Of a stretch of DNA of 64,000 nucleotides, positions 18,269 to 27,515 are shown in pieces. The notes under the pieces were generated by a model that had not been told where the DNA came from, made no database searches, and saw only the letters and a list, made by a program, of their open reading frames with translations. The stretch comes from an uncultured Candidatus Nitrosopumilus sp. (GTDB lineage: Archaea; Thermoproteota; Nitrososphaeria; Nitrososphaerales; Nitrosopumilaceae): assembly GCA_951812645.1 (NCBI GenBank), contig CATOSM010000001.1:661560-725559 (forward strand), written 5' to 3'. A program made the position numbers and the translations under genes. The first letter of the stretch is position 1. Every line of letters begins with the position of its first letter.

Positions 18269-19137
18269 CAACTTATCTTAAAACTAACCCTTTAGACAAT
18301 ATTTTATGATCATTTGGATCTATGGACCGTTAGTTTCCAAACTGCACATGAAATTCACCGAGATAACAGACAGACAACGGGACATGATGGAACCGTTGTT
18401 GCCAAAACCTGCCGCCACAGGACGTCCAAGAAGCAACGACCGAATGGTTTTAAACGGAATCATCTGCGTGCTGGTTTCCGGATGCAGGTGGAGTGAGATG
18501 CCAAAAACATACGGCGATGACTCAACTGCCAACCTAAGGCTAAGAAGATGGCAGGAGTTTGGCATATGGAAAAAGATTTCGGGACGTGCAATCAAATCCG
18601 CACACAGACAGGGAAAAATCAACCTGCAAAAAATTTCGGTTGATTCATCACCGATTCCCCAAAAAGGGGGCGGTGTGATCGGATTTGACGGGTTCAAGAG
18701 AGTCACAGACACAAAATTACATGTTGCAGTGGATGGTACCGGCTTGCCAGTATCGATTGCAATGAGCCCTGCAGACATTCACGGCAGTACGAAATTTGCA
18801 GACGTGATGGAATCAATTTCGGATTTTGCAGATGATTCCATGATGGAACAAATGGTTTCAGTTTATGCAGACAAGGGATACGATTCGAAATCAATCCGTA
18901 GTTATGTAAGATCAAGAAACGTCATTCCGTGCATTCCTTTTAGAAAAAACAGCAGGACAGCAAGTGATGATGCGGGCAAAGACAGTTACGACAGGACAGG
19001 ATTCATAGCGGAACGGTTCTTTGCCTGGCTGAAAAACGGGTTTCACAGGACAAAACATAGAAGAAACGCGGGAAATTATCTCGGGCTGGTTAGCATTGCG
19101 TCATTTTTGATGTATTGCAGGGTTTTAAGATGAGTTG
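18269..19137 (+). mobile_element. IS5-family insertion sequence, copy E (type 2, intact)
   Basis: 869 bp with terminal repeats CAACTTATCTTAAAAC and its near-complement GTTTTAAGATGAGTTG. Flanks are TAC and TAA, so no exact target duplication. A sister type 2 copy lies at 50485-51354, and the right third of the mosaic copy at 21629 comes from this type. Confidence 0.9.
18348..19133 (+). CDS. IS5-family DDE transposase, intact
   Basis: 261 residues from MKFTEITDRQRDMMEPLLPK; the frame is open 14 codons further up to 18306. N-terminal DUF4096-type DNA-binding region (GRPRSNDRMVLNGI...GCRWSEMP), then the RNase H-like fold with all three catalytic acids: D in ISVDSSPI, D in VYADKGYD and E in IAERFFAWLK. 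It cuts and joins its own terminal repeats. It is the only intact transposase of six copies in the window, so it might also act on the broken ones in trans (inference). Confidence 0.92.
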   Translation: MKFTEITDRQRDMMEPLLPKPAATGRPRSNDRMVLNGIICVLVSGCRWSEMPKTYGDDSTANLRLRRWQEFGIWKKISGRAIKSAHRQGKINLQKISVDSSPIPQKGGGVIGFDGFKRVTDTKLHVAVDGTGLPVSIAMSPADIHGSTKFADVMESISDFADDSMMEQMVSVYADKGYDSKSIRSYVRSRNVIPCIPFRKNSRTASDDAGKDSYDRTGFIAERFFAWLKNGFHRTKHRRNAGNYLGLVSIASFLMYCRVLR

Positions 19138-19181
19138 TAAATACAGAGTTAAAGGAAAAAAGATTACAAAACAATTAATTT

Positions 19182-19571
19182 TTGAGAAATATGCCGCAGT
19201 TTAATCTCAAAACACTTGACGAGGTGATGTCATGGTCTATTTTTACAGGACTAATGGTATCAGTTTTAATTTCAACTCAAGTTGACATCTCAGAAACTGC
19301 AATACTTCTAACTGCTCTGGAAGGCATTGCAAGTGCATTTGGTTATGACACTACTTTGATTTCTATTGTTGCAATTGTAATTACTATTCTAGAAATAATA
19401 ATTTTATACAGAACATTACGAAATATTCGGGAATCTCATGGGTTGATCTGAGTAGCAGTTACAGTTCTAGGATTTTCTGGAATAATGCTCCTCACACTAG
19501 GAACATTGGAGATTGGAGTTGTAGGAGCATTTTTGATAATGGGAGGATATGGAATAATTAGAGTCATATAA
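19182..19571 (+). pseudogene. Small multi-pass membrane protein with in-frame TGA
   Basis: Reads 89 residues from MPQFNLKTLDEVMSWSIFTG with two or three membrane helices, then TGA (19449-19451). The same frame continues without a gap for 39 more residues (VAVTVLGFSGIMLL... to GIIRVI and TAA), also hydrophobic. The continuous hydrophobic pattern suggests one protein of about 129 residues with a nonsense change, or two small membrane proteins if the second starts at a rare codon. Family not recognised. Confidence 0.5.
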
Positions 19572-19586
19572 TGATTCCATCAAATC

Positions 19587-20111
19587 TCACTCAAAATATT
19601 CCTTGACTACTCGCCCAAGATTAATTGCATAGGCCTCATCATTTCCGGCATATCCCATCTGGCCAGCCCTTTTCTCAATATCTTCTCGTGACAACTTGAA
19701 CTTTTTGATGCATGCCTCAATGTCTTCAATATCTCGCTCTTTCAGCCTTCCAACCTTTGTGACTACAATATCAACTGGATGCAGCGCCCTAAGCGTGATA
19801 TATTTCAGGCTTGTCTTGATTTTGCTGCTTCTCTCCAGATAATCATCAGGCAAAATATTCAGAAATACCTCACCATCCCTCCATGACTGGACCTCAAATC
19901 CATGCGGAACCAACTCCATGGCAGCCTGAAATATATCAAAAAATGGGCTTGGAATGGTAAAATCAACGTCTCGAGTTGAGGGTTTTCTGTTTAGAAGAGT
20001 CATCGCAGTACCACCCACGGCAACTAGAACTATCTCAGTATCCAGTTCCTTGTCAATCTCACCTAGAAAATCCAGTAATTTGGTGTTGTCAAGTTCCATA
20101 TCATTTGACAT
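19587..20111 (-). CDS. Nucleotidyltransferase, toxin-antitoxin-like (AbiEii/DUF6036-type)
   Basis: 174 residues. Nucleotidyltransferase core: GGTAMTLLNRKPSTRDVDFT (about 34-53), with the R-D-V-D acidic pair on the second strand. The C-terminal half (LHPVDIVVTKVGRLKERDIED) matches the DUF6036/AbiEii-like group, where the family transfers nucleotides to RNA or protein and acts as a toxin in type IV systems. Its start overlaps the upstream gene by 11 nt, so both come from one transcript. Which gene is toxin cannot be told from sequence. Confidence 0.7.
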   Translation of the reverse strand: MSNDMELDNTKLLDFLGEIDKELDTEIVLVAVGGTAMTLLNRKPSTRDVDFTIPSPFFDIFQAAMELVPHGFEVQSWRDGEVFLNILPDDYLERSSKIKTSLKYITLRALHPVDIVVTKVGRLKERDIEDIEACIKKFKLSREDIEKRAGQMGYAGNDEAYAINLGRVVKEYFE

Positions 20112-21153
20112 TGTAGAGCCTCATCTTCTTCATCATCTCTTTTGTGTTGATTCTTTCCTCTGTTATATTCAGGTCTTTTAGCGTCCTGATTGTTCTTCTA
20201 AGATCATCACTGGGTTTTACATCATAGACCACTTTCAATACAGGAAATATTTTTTCAACAACACCATACTTTTGACACAAAAATACCAACAATCCAAAGT
20301 TTGTATTTTCGGAATTTTTTGCAAGAATTATTGGTATTGCCTCACGTCTTCTGGCATCGCCTTTGATCAGAAGAGATGTAACAATATACTCTGTTCCAAT
20401 GTTATTGCCTCCAACTATCTTTGTTCCAAACTCTGAATATCCAAATCGGTTCAAATTATACCCAATGTCTTGTTCTGAAATCTTTGCAGGATGAATTTTT
20501 TCTTGTACATGAATCTGTATTCCCTCATCAGACATATTTTTTATGATGAACCAAAACGTTTGTGGATAAAATATTACAATCTTGTCTGACAATATCTCCT
20601 TTATTGGATTTGCATCTCCCCTTAACAGATTACTAAAATTAGATTCTGTAATCAACAAGTAGTCTAATCTAATATTTTGAACCCGTTGCAACAATCCCAT
20701 GATTTTGTGAATGTTCTTTTGTTCTTCAATTTGTTCGTCATTGCGCAAGATAACAAACAACTCCATTCGATTCAGCTTTGCATTCTTTTCTGGCTGATGA
20801 ATTATGATTGATTTTATTGTGGAATATTCTCGAAAATGTCCATTAATCAGTAAAACAAGTGTCTGCCAATCCTTTCTTTTCTCCAAGAAATGCACTTTGC
20901 TTATCAGTTCTACCTGTGCAAGACTATCAATCAACAATGAGTTTTCAAAGTTAAGTGATGCAATTGATGACTTGCCATACTTATCCAGAGTGAGAAGTTT
21001 TCTTTCTGCCATGTCCTGTATTGCAGAATGTATCATAGGATAGTGTGCATGGCCGTAAATCTCATTGATTTTGTCCCGTATCTTTCGAATCGAGATGGGA
21101 TTTCCAATTTGCCTAGACAGTATATCAAATATCTTGGATTCAATGTCTTTCAT
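20101..21153 (-). CDS. Winged-helix protein, probable partner of the nucleotidyltransferase
   Basis: 350 residues. The first about 70 (SKIFDILSRQIGNPISIRKI, then AIQDMAERKLLTLDKYG) look like a winged helix. The middle (LDYLLITESNFSNLLRGDA) and C-terminus (DDLRRTIRTLKDLNITEERI) resemble archaeal toxin-antitoxin antitoxins that carry an N-terminal DNA-binding domain and a nucleotidyltransferase-like remnant. First gene of a two-gene operon with the gene at 20111. A 12-bp palindrome just upstream fits autoregulation (inference). Confidence 0.6.
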   Translation of the reverse strand: MKDIESKIFDILSRQIGNPISIRKIRDKINEIYGHAHYPMIHSAIQDMAERKLLTLDKYGKSSIASLNFENSLLIDSLAQVELISKVHFLEKRKDWQTLVLLINGHFREYSTIKSIIIHQPEKNAKLNRMELFVILRNDEQIEEQKNIHKIMGLLQRVQNIRLDYLLITESNFSNLLRGDANPIKEILSDKIVIFYPQTFWFIIKNMSDEGIQIHVQEKIHPAKISEQDIGYNLNRFGYSEFGTKIVGGNNIGTEYIVTSLLIKGDARRREAIPIILAKNSENTNFGLLVFLCQKYGVVEKIFPVLKVVYDVKPSDDLRRTIRTLKDLNITEERINTKEMMKKMRLYNVK

Positions 21154-21167
21154 AAACTCACCATTTC

Positions 21168-21211
21168 TATTATACTATATAACTATAATATTATATTTTT
21201 ATAGTATAATA
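21168..21211. promoter_or_regulatory. Inverted repeat, probable operator of the toxin-antitoxin-like pair
   Basis: Arms TATTATACTATA (21168-21179) and TATAGTATAATA (21200-21211) are perfect 12-bp complements 20 nt apart, 15 bp before the start of the winged-helix gene. The arms are AT-rich, so overlap with the TATA box is likely. Typical position for autorepression. Confidence 0.6.
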
Positions 21212-21333
21212 AAACATACACATGTATATACATAATAGAATGAACTATTTCATAACTAGGATCAAATAATTAGTACGGTAATGGTACTTTAGCTTACCAT
21301 ATATTTTATTAATAACACTGGTTATTATAAAAC

Positions 21334-21603
21334 ATGACATTTGACGATAAAACAATCGACGATGTCTGGGACAAGGCAAGGGAGACTTCAGGCAAAGACC
21401 CGGACAACATCAGACATGATGCATGCGGAGCAGCAATCAAGAAAGATGACTACGGAAACAGAAAGTCGGATCAAGGATGGGAAATTGATCACAAGGATCC
21501 CAATGGTGGCGATGATCTTTCTAATCTACAGGCATTGCAATGGAAAAATAACGTCGACAAAAGTGACGGCAAGTTGCAGTGCAGTTGTAACAAAGAAGAC
21601 TAA
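21334..21603 (+). CDS. Small HNH endonuclease-like protein
   Basis: 89 residues. The core HDACGAAIKKDDYG..GWEIDHKDPNGGDDLSNLQAL followed by N..K.D matches the beta-beta-alpha metal HNH fold: the DH pair and the downstream asparagine are present. Likely zinc-stabilised or degenerate at the cysteines (HDACG, CSCNKE). Such small HNH proteins are common in thaumarchaea; a DNA nicking role is predicted from the family. The IS copy B begins 26 bp after its stop. Confidence 0.75.
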   Translation: MTFDDKTIDDVWDKARETSGKDPDNIRHDACGAAIKKDDYGNRKSDQGWEIDHKDPNGGDDLSNLQALQWKNNVDKSDGKLQCSCNKED

Positions 21604-21628
21604 CCCTGTCTTTTATTTTTTTATTACA

Positions 21629-22498
21629 CAACTCATCCTAAAATCGATCATTTTGTAAATAATTCATTATAATCTGGATCTGACAATGACTCTGCTGATG
21701 TATCCTTCATGATTCACAAGGAAATGTCATACATTCAATGGAACGGTTCTATCACATCTGCCAAAACCTGCAAAAACTGGCAGGCCAGGATGCAATGACA
21801 GAAACACAATCAACGGAATTTTGTTTGTCCTAACAACCGGATGCAGGTGGGCAGACATGCCCGACAGATACGGTTCAAAATCCGCCGCGCATCTGAGATT
21901 CTCAGGACTGCAGCAAAAGGGAATATGCAAAAGGATTCTATCCAGTTCAATCAAATCTGCACACAGACAGGGAAAAATCAGCCTGCAAAAAATATCGATT
22001 GATTCATCATCAGTTGCCGCCAAAAAAGGGGGGACAAAACAGGATATGACGGGTTCAAGAGGATCCCGGGCACAAAAATACACATTGCAGCAGACAGGAC
22101 AGGACTGCCAACCCCAATTGTGGCCAGCCCTGCAAATGTCCATGACAGTACGAAATTCATCGATGTGTCAGAAGACATCTCAGAACCTGCAGAGGATGGT
22201 TTGACACGGCAGATCATCTCAGCGTATGCCGACAGGGGATACGATGCGGCATACATCAGAAGCTATCTGGGATGCTATGGGATTGACTGTTGCATTCCAT
22301 ACAAAAAGAACTCAAAGAACGTTGCACAGAACAGGAATCAAAGACATCATGGCAAGACAGGGTTTGTCGTAGAGCGGTTCTTTGCCTGGCTGAAAAATGG
22401 GTTTCACAGAACAAGATATGAAAGAAACGCGGGAAATTATCCCGGGCTGGTTAACATTGCGTCATTTTTGACGTATTGCAGGGTTTTAAGATGAGTTG
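21629..22498 (+). mobile_element. Mosaic IS5-family copy B (type 1 left, type 2 right)
   Basis: The left end and first about 740 bp match type 1 copies (CAACTCATCCTAAAA..., MPDRYGSKSAAHLRF). From about 22375 on, the sequence switches to type 2 (FFAWLKNGFHRTRYERNAGN, then GTTTTAAGATGAGTTG). Flanks are ACA and TAA with no target duplication, as expected if two separate insertions recombined. Confidence 0.88.
21709..22494 (+). pseudogene. Chimeric IS transposase, frameshifted (copy B)
   Basis: N-terminus from ATG 21709 (MIHKEMSYIQW) loses frame at the same 2-nt deletion seen in copies A and D. The middle block runs 21821-22204 and hits an A6G6 run at 22021-22032 where the frame is one base short. 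The C-terminal block 22120-22494 (124 residues) is intact and holds ADRGYD and VVERFFAWLK. The C-terminus is of the other IS type. Confidence 0.85.
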
Positions 22499-22922
22499 TA
22501 AGACTAAAGTTTAACTAGAAAAATAGAATTATAGATTAACAGAATCATAAAAAAAGATTTGTAGGAGTTTGAAGGCACTCCTGTAACCTTCTGCGTTACT
22601 GAAAAATCATGGTTTCTGATTAGAAATGTTAGGTGACATGGTCAGGTCCGAACTACTAAATCTGATGTGATTTTGTTAAAAAAATAAAGAGAAGAATATT
22701 GTAAGCGTTCCAATTGCTTTCTGCCGTCATGTAGTTATACAGATCATCAAAAAGGTATCCGCACCCACTGTTGGCTCAGACTCCATCCGGTCTATGATGG
22801 TCTGGATCCACATGTGTCCAAACCGTTTTTAATAAAATAGAACATTAAACTGAAAGTATATTTTATTTTTATTGTTATCTATTCTAGCCTATGCTCTCAG
22901 ATTTTAAGGACAATTTGGCGGA
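22499..22922. other. 424 bp without a supported gene
   Basis: Between IS copy B and the Fic gene. Short hydrophilic frames on the minus strand (for example GCGYLFDDLYNYMTAESNWN near 22690-22780) contain stops on either side and could be debris of an old gene. No start, TATA or repeat was found that supports a feature. Confidence 0.4.
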
Positions 22923-23804
22923 TTAAAGATAGTTTTTGTAACTCTTGAAATATCGTTTCATGAACCACTTCAAAAATGGCAAATCATCATCTTTGATTTG
23001 TGATTTTTCAAGAGCGTTATAGTATGAGCGTCTGTCCCCATAATCAATGTCAAGCAATGGATAACCAAACTTGTTTAGGACATGGTTCATCATCAATCTG
23101 GTAGTTCTGCCGTTTCCATCTCCGAATGGATGTATTGTCACAAATTTCAAGTGTACCAAAGCTGCAAGTTCTACAGGATTTAGCTTCTTTTTGTCCGCAT
23201 TATACCATTTGAAGAATCCAGTTACCAAAAGTTTTACAGCAGTGTGAGAAGGGGGAACAAATTGACTTTGCCCTATGGCCACGTCGTAATCCCTAAACAA
23301 TCCTGCCATGTCAGGTTTTGTTTGTGCAAATAGTTTTTTGTGCCATTTTTTAACCACATTCAAAGACAGATCTTCTTTTTGCTTTATCACATCTAAAAAT
23401 AATTTTTGATGTATCTCGGTTTCTTTAACGTCTCTACTAGGTCTGTTTGATGGAGTTAAACCGTATTCTAAAAGAAAAGACGTATCCTTCAGAGTCAAAG
23501 TGGAACCCTCAATTCTTTGTGTATTGTATGTAAACTTAACAGAAAAAGAATTCAGATTCTTTTCTTGTATTGATGGTGGAATCTTGTTTTGTTCTTTTTT
23601 GTAATTTTTGTAAATTCTTTCTAGACTTGGAATCCATTCCTCCCTCTCTATTCCCAATGCAAAATTCTTTTTCCTGTCCTCAACATCTGCAGGGATTGCT
23701 TTTCCCAGGTATTCTTCTCGTTGTTTTCGTTTTCCTTTCTTTGAATCATGATACACATAATAATAATCCTGATTCCCTTTGCGTCTGTTCACTACGGTTA
23801 CCAC
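22923..23804 (-). CDS. Fic/Fido-domain protein, class II
   Basis: 293 residues. The Fic active-site motif HPFGDGNGRTTR (225-236) is complete, so AMP (or UMP) transfer from nucleotide to a protein hydroxyl is predicted. An inhibitory helix with TQRIEG (T95, E99, G100) lies N-terminal to the Fic fold, which defines self-inhibited class II enzymes. The first about 60 residues are basic (NRRKGNQDYYYVYHD, KKGKRKQREE) and may bind nucleic acid. GTG start. Monocistronic in an accessory region; a regulatory or toxin-like role is inferred. Confidence 0.92.
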   Translation of the reverse strand: MVTVVNRRKGNQDYYYVYHDSKKGKRKQREEYLGKAIPADVEDRKKNFALGIEREEWIPSLERIYKNYKKEQNKIPPSIQEKNLNSFSVKFTYNTQRIEGSTLTLKDTSFLLEYGLTPSNRPSRDVKETEIHQKLFLDVIKQKEDLSLNVVKKWHKKLFAQTKPDMAGLFRDYDVAIGQSQFVPPSHTAVKLLVTGFFKWYNADKKKLNPVELAALVHLKFVTIHPFGDGNGRTTRLMMNHVLNKFGYPLLDIDYGDRRSYYNALEKSQIKDDDLPFLKWFMKRYFKSYKNYL

Positions 23805-23955
23805 AGATTATATTACCCAGGAAATCATATAAGATTTACTAATATTATAAATTATTCCTTGGGAAGATACAATACCAGATAATATGCATAAATACACAGG
23901 AAATATTCTGAGTTTCATGAATTTATTGAAATTTTCCTGTATAACAAATCTGTAA

Positions 23956-24006
23956 GTTCCAGAAATTATCAAAAAACTAGATCGTAACAACTGATTTTTC
24001 TGGAAC
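23956..24006. repeat. Inverted repeat upstream of the Fic gene
   Basis: GTTCCAGAAA (23956-23965) and TTTCTGGAAC (23997-24006) are perfect 10-bp complements 31 nt apart, in the 300 bp between the Fic start and the next ORF. It could be an operator or a hairpin. The rest of 23805-24102 shows no gene. Confidence 0.45.
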
Positions 24007-24102
24007 ACATCGCATCTCAAATACATTTCATCATGCAGCCTCCAGATATGAGAGAAAACATCTGAAGAATTTATGGAATGGTATGAACCCTGCTAAGGGG
24101 AA

Positions 24103-24456
24103 TTGTGTATTGAATTCGAAGAAAAACAAATCCCAAACACATTGTCTTCTCTAAAACAATTCATATCAGGAATTTCAATTAACAACATCAGATGTAAGGA
24201 ATCATCATCTTTGATTTCAAAACATGGCAACCCTCCTGCGTGTATACAGTCCAAAATCAAGACTAAATTAATTGAGATGTGGCGGATGTCAAATCTTTTA
24301 TCAAATGCACAACAAATTATTAAACATCTAAAACACGGTCCACAATCAATAGATGAGATTGATGCAAAGTATATTGAAACACCAGTATTGATGGATAAGA
24401 CAGTTGCAAATTCGATAATTGGTACGGAGAAGTCTCATTGTGAAATTCACTTTTAA
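24103..24456 (+). pseudogene. Remnant of a thaumarchaeal exported-protein C-terminal domain
   Basis: The frame has no good start (TAA at 24094, then TTG). It reads LKQFISGISINNIRCKESSS, then SKHGNPPACIQSKIKTKLIE. This resembles the tail L..F..GI...I.CK..L.LI.K...G.PACVKPET..KLIERGW found on many thaumarchaeal secreted proteins, but with the end diverged and no signal peptide or body. Probably a broken-off fragment; the following 45 residues are not recognisable. Confidence 0.35.
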
Positions 24457-24561
24457 TTTATCACTAAATTATTAAGTAATTTTAAGTTCCTCGTTTTAAT
24501 TCAATTTTACAGACGATCGCATTTTGAGCAATAAAATGGACATCAGTGTTAGAATTAGATC

Positions 24562-26274
24562 TTAAAACAAGTTGTAAAGTCGAGACATAGAAACTTTATC
24601 TGCAGGATCTACAGTTGCAAGTTTTCCATCAACTCTTACCTCATATGTTTCAGGATTGACCTCGATGTTTGGAGTAAGATCATTATACAACATGTCTTTC
24701 TTTCCAATAAAACGACAATTTTTTACAGGAACCAGTTTCTTTTTTGAGTTGATTTCAGATTCAAGGCCTTTATCCAATGCTAGTTGTGATGTGAAAGTTA
24801 CAGAAGTAGATTGTGTTGTCTTACCAAATGCCCCAAACATAGGACGATATAGTACTGGTTCAGTGGTAGGAATCGAGGCATTTGGATCACCCATTATGGA
24901 ATATGCGATAAATCCACCCTTTATGATCATCTTTGGTTTGACTCCAAAGAATTGAGGTGACCAAATTACAATATCGGCCAATCTTCCAGGCTGTATAGAG
25001 CCAACATAATCAGAAATTCCATGAGTTATGGCAGGATTTATTGTGATTTTGGCCAGGTATCTCTTTACTCTAAAATTATCATTTTGGACATTGTCTTCAG
25101 GAAGTCTACCAGTCATCTTTTTCATCTTATCGGCTGTCTGCCAGTTTCTGGTCGTGACTTCTCCTACTCTGCCCATAGCCTGGCTGTCTGAAGACATCAT
25201 ACTTAGTACCCCAATATCATGTAGTACATCCTCTGCTGCAATCGTCTCACCACGAATTCTGGACTCGGCAAAGGATACATCTTCAGGTACTGACGGGTTT
25301 AGGTGATGGCAGACCATCATCATGTCAAGATGTTCAGCTAGGGTATTCACTGTAAAAGGCCTGGTAGGATTTGTCGATGAGGGAAGTATGTTTTCCTCAC
25401 CTGCGATTTTCATAATATCTGGAGCATGACCACCTCCAGCTCCTTCAGTGTGATAAGTATGAATTGTTCTTCCAGCAATGGCTTCAATGGTGTCATCAAC
25501 AAATCCACACTCATTTAGTGTATCAGTATGAATTGCAACTTGAGTATCAGTTTTATCTGCAACATTCAGAGATGAATTGATTGCAGCAGGAGTTGAACCC
25601 CAGTCTTCATGTAATTTCAACCCACAAGCTCCTGCCTCTATTTGTTCAAGTAATGCAGTTTCAAGAGAGTCATTTCCCTTTGCAAGAAATCCAAAATTCA
25701 AAGGCAATTCATCAACTGATTCAATCATTCTGTGAATATTCCATTTACCCGGAGTGCATGTTGTTGCATTTGTCCCATCAGCAGGGCCAGTTCCCCCACC
25801 AATCATCGTAGTGGTACCATTACAGATTGCATGTATTGCTTGTTGAGGAGAAATAAAATGAATGTGTGAATCAATTGTTCCGGGAGTACAAATTGTATGC
25901 TCACCTGCAATTATCTCGGTGTTTGAAGAAATTATCATATCAACATCATCCATGATGTTAGGATTTCCAGCATTTCCTACACCAACAATTTTTCCATCTT
26001 TAATTCCAATATCGGCTTTGATGATTCCCAAAATAGGATCCATTACAATTGCATTAGTGATTACAAGATCAACGGATTGTGCCCTAGATACTCCACTTGC
26101 TTGTCCCAATCCATCTCGTACACTTTTTCCTCCACCAAATACGGCCTCATCACCATACTTGATCATATCTTTTTCAATTTCAATAATCAAATCAGTATCA
26201 GCAAGACGAATCCGGTCACCTACAGTAGGACCAAACAAATCAACATAATTTTTTCTTGGAATGCTCAGGGTCAT
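24562..26274 (-). CDS. ureC: Urease subunit alpha UreC
   Basis: Catalytic subunit; hydrolyses urea to ammonia and carbamate at a dinickel centre. 570 residues from [20 protein letters not shown], the family length; an upstream in-frame ATG at 26304 would overlap ureB and is rejected. The metal ligands and carbamylated lysine sit in [22 protein letters not shown] and the THTDT-like [10 protein letters not shown]; the flap carries [20 protein letters not shown]. The ATG is 4 nt after the ureB stop. Supplies ammonia for energy and assimilation in this organism (inference from lineage). Confidence 0.98.
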   Translation of the reverse strand: MTLSIPRKNYVDLFGPTVGDRIRLADTDLIIEIEKDMIKYGDEAVFGGGKSVRDGLGQASGVSRAQSVDLVITNAIVMDPILGIIKADIGIKDGKIVGVGNAGNPNIMDDVDMIISSNTEIIAGEHTICTPGTIDSHIHFISPQQAIHAICNGTTTMIGGGTGPADGTNATTCTPGKWNIHRMIESVDELPLNFGFLAKGNDSLETALLEQIEAGACGLKLHEDWGSTPAAINSSLNVADKTDTQVAIHTDTLNECGFVDDTIEAIAGRTIHTYHTEGAGGGHAPDIMKIAGEENILPSSTNPTRPFTVNTLAEHLDMMMVCHHLNPSVPEDVSFAESRIRGETIAAEDVLHDIGVLSMMSSDSQAMGRVGEVTTRNWQTADKMKKMTGRLPEDNVQNDNFRVKRYLAKITINPAITHGISDYVGSIQPGRLADIVIWSPQFFGVKPKMIIKGGFIAYSIMGDPNASIPTTEPVLYRPMFGAFGKTTQSTSVTFTSQLALDKGLESEINSKKKLVPVKNCRFIGKKDMLYNDLTPNIEVNPETYEVRVDGKLATVDPADKVSMSRLYNLF

Positions 26275-26278
26275 TACA

Positions 26279-26650
26279 TCATACCCCCTTGAATCCTCTT
26301 TCATTAGCTTTCTTAAACGCCTCTTCTTGTTTTTCTTCTAGACTTCCATTTACCAAACCGCTTAAACCGTAAACAATTTTTTTTCCGCCAAATTCCGTTA
26401 GCTCAATTTCTTTTGTTTCCCCTGGTTCAAATCTTACTGATGTTCCAGCAGGAATGTTTAGATGATATCCGTAGGAATGTTTCCTTGAAAATTCAAGTGC
26501 CTTATTCACTTCAAAAAAGTGCGTGTATGAACCTACCTGTATCGGTCTATCGCCAGTATTTCTAACACTAACGAGTGTTGTGGATTTACCCACATGTGCA
26601 ATAATTTGCTCATCAGATGTAAAGTATTCACCAGGAATCATATTTCTCAC
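26279..26650 (-). CDS. ureB: Urease subunit beta UreB
   Basis: 123 residues, normal length. Motifs MIPGEYF (start), [20 protein letters not shown] and [17 protein letters not shown] match the beta subunit, which packs around the UreC active site. Its ATG overlaps the ureA stop by 4 nt. Middle gene of the ureABC operon. Confidence 0.98.
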   Translation of the reverse strand: MRNMIPGEYFTSDEQIIAHVGKSTTLVSVRNTGDRPIQVGSYTHFFEVNKALEFSRKHSYGYHLNIPAGTSVRFEPGETKEIELTEFGGKKIVYGLSGLVNGSLEEKQEEAFKKANERGFKGV

Positions 26651-26949
26651 ACAATAGGGTCATGAACTGTCACCAGTTTGGTTCCATCCTCAAAAGTTGC
26701 TTCTACTTGAATGGAATGAATTAGATCTGCAACACCAGGCAATACATCGTCTTTTGATAGAACATTTTTTCCAGAGCTCATAAGTTCTGGAACAGTTCTT
26801 CCATCTCTTGCTCCTTCCAAAATATGATCAGCAAGAATGGAGACGGCTTCAGGATGATTGAGTTTCAATCCTCTGCTTTTTCTTCTACGGGCAAGTTCTG
26901 AGGTAACAAAGACATTTAGCTTTTCTAATTCTCTAGGAGTAAGCATCAT
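26647..26949 (-). CDS. ureA: Urease subunit gamma UreA
   Basis: 100 residues. Typical [20 protein letters not shown] start and [20 protein letters not shown] then [11 protein letters not shown] end. Small structural subunit of the urease trimer. First gene of the operon; a TATA-like TTATTAAATAC lies about 25-30 nt upstream of the start. A second, diverged UreA-like gene lies at 40472. Confidence 0.98.
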   Translation of the reverse strand: MMLTPRELEKLNVFVTSELARRRKSRGLKLNHPEAVSILADHILEGARDGRTVPELMSSGKNVLSKDDVLPGVADLIHSIQVEATFEDGTKLVTVHDPIV

Positions 26950-27029
26950 TGAATGGAATGGTGTGTTGGTGTATTTAATAATTAAAAATATCTGAAAAAG
27001 TATAATTTTGTCAAAAGAAAGGATTACTT
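26950..27029. promoter_or_regulatory. Divergent promoter between ureABC and ureEFGD
   Basis: 80-bp AT-rich gap separating the start of ureA (minus) and ureE (plus). A minus-strand TATA-like TTATTAAATAC precedes ureA, and plus-strand TATAATT (about 27001-27007) precedes ureE. Shared short promoter space suggests the structural and accessory genes are switched together. Confidence 0.6.
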
Positions 27030-27515
27030 GTGTTAGAAGTTAATGTACCCGTAGGAAATATTTTTCTAGACGAAGGATTAAACGAACTAAAAAGTGGGAA
27101 TTTTGAAAAAATCAAGCTTTCACGAATGGAGTTAGAAAAAAGAATTTTGAGAAGAAAGACTGATCGTGGGACCGATGTTGGTTTGAAATTAGATCCAGGA
27201 ATAAAACTTCGTCATGGAGATGTCATTAATAATGGAAACATGAAAATTATTGTAGAACAACTACCAGAAAAAGTGATTTCAATTAGACTGAAAACTAAAG
27301 ACATGGTTGATGTAATGGTGATTTTAGGACATACAATTGGAAACAGACACAGACCCATATCAATTCAAAGAGAGGTAATTTCATTTCCAATTCAGGCAGA
27401 TTCAGAAAAGGAGATATTTGCAAAATTATTTCAGGGTCTTATCGATCATATAGTGATAACAATAGAAGAGCAAATATTTTTGCCTCATTCAGGTGTTGAT
27501 ATACATGGACATTGA
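27030..27515 (+). CDS. ureE: Urease accessory protein UreE
   Basis: Nickel-delivery chaperone for urease, 161 residues. The N-terminal domain ([18 protein letters not shown], about 49-66) and the central nickel-binding domain ([19 protein letters not shown], with the conserved GHxxGNxH) are present. The C-terminal histidine tail is short (HSGVDIHGH). GTG start. The downstream ureF start overlaps its last codons. Confidence 0.95.
   Translation: MLEVNVPVGNIFLDEGLNELKSGNFEKIKLSRMELEKRILRRKTDRGTDVGLKLDPGIKLRHGDVINNGNMKIIVEQLPEKVISIRLKTKDMVDVMVILGHTIGNRHRPISIQREVISFPIQADSEKEIFAKLFQGLIDHIVITIEEQIFLPHSGVDIHGH

Noticed and set aside
24103..24456. Intact 117-residue gene
   Set aside because: Only a TTG start after a stop, no signal peptide although it resembles a secreted-protein tail; called a remnant.
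26275..26304. Upstream ATG for UreC
   Set aside because: It would overlap ureB; the ATG at 26274 gives the normal 570 residues and tight spacing.
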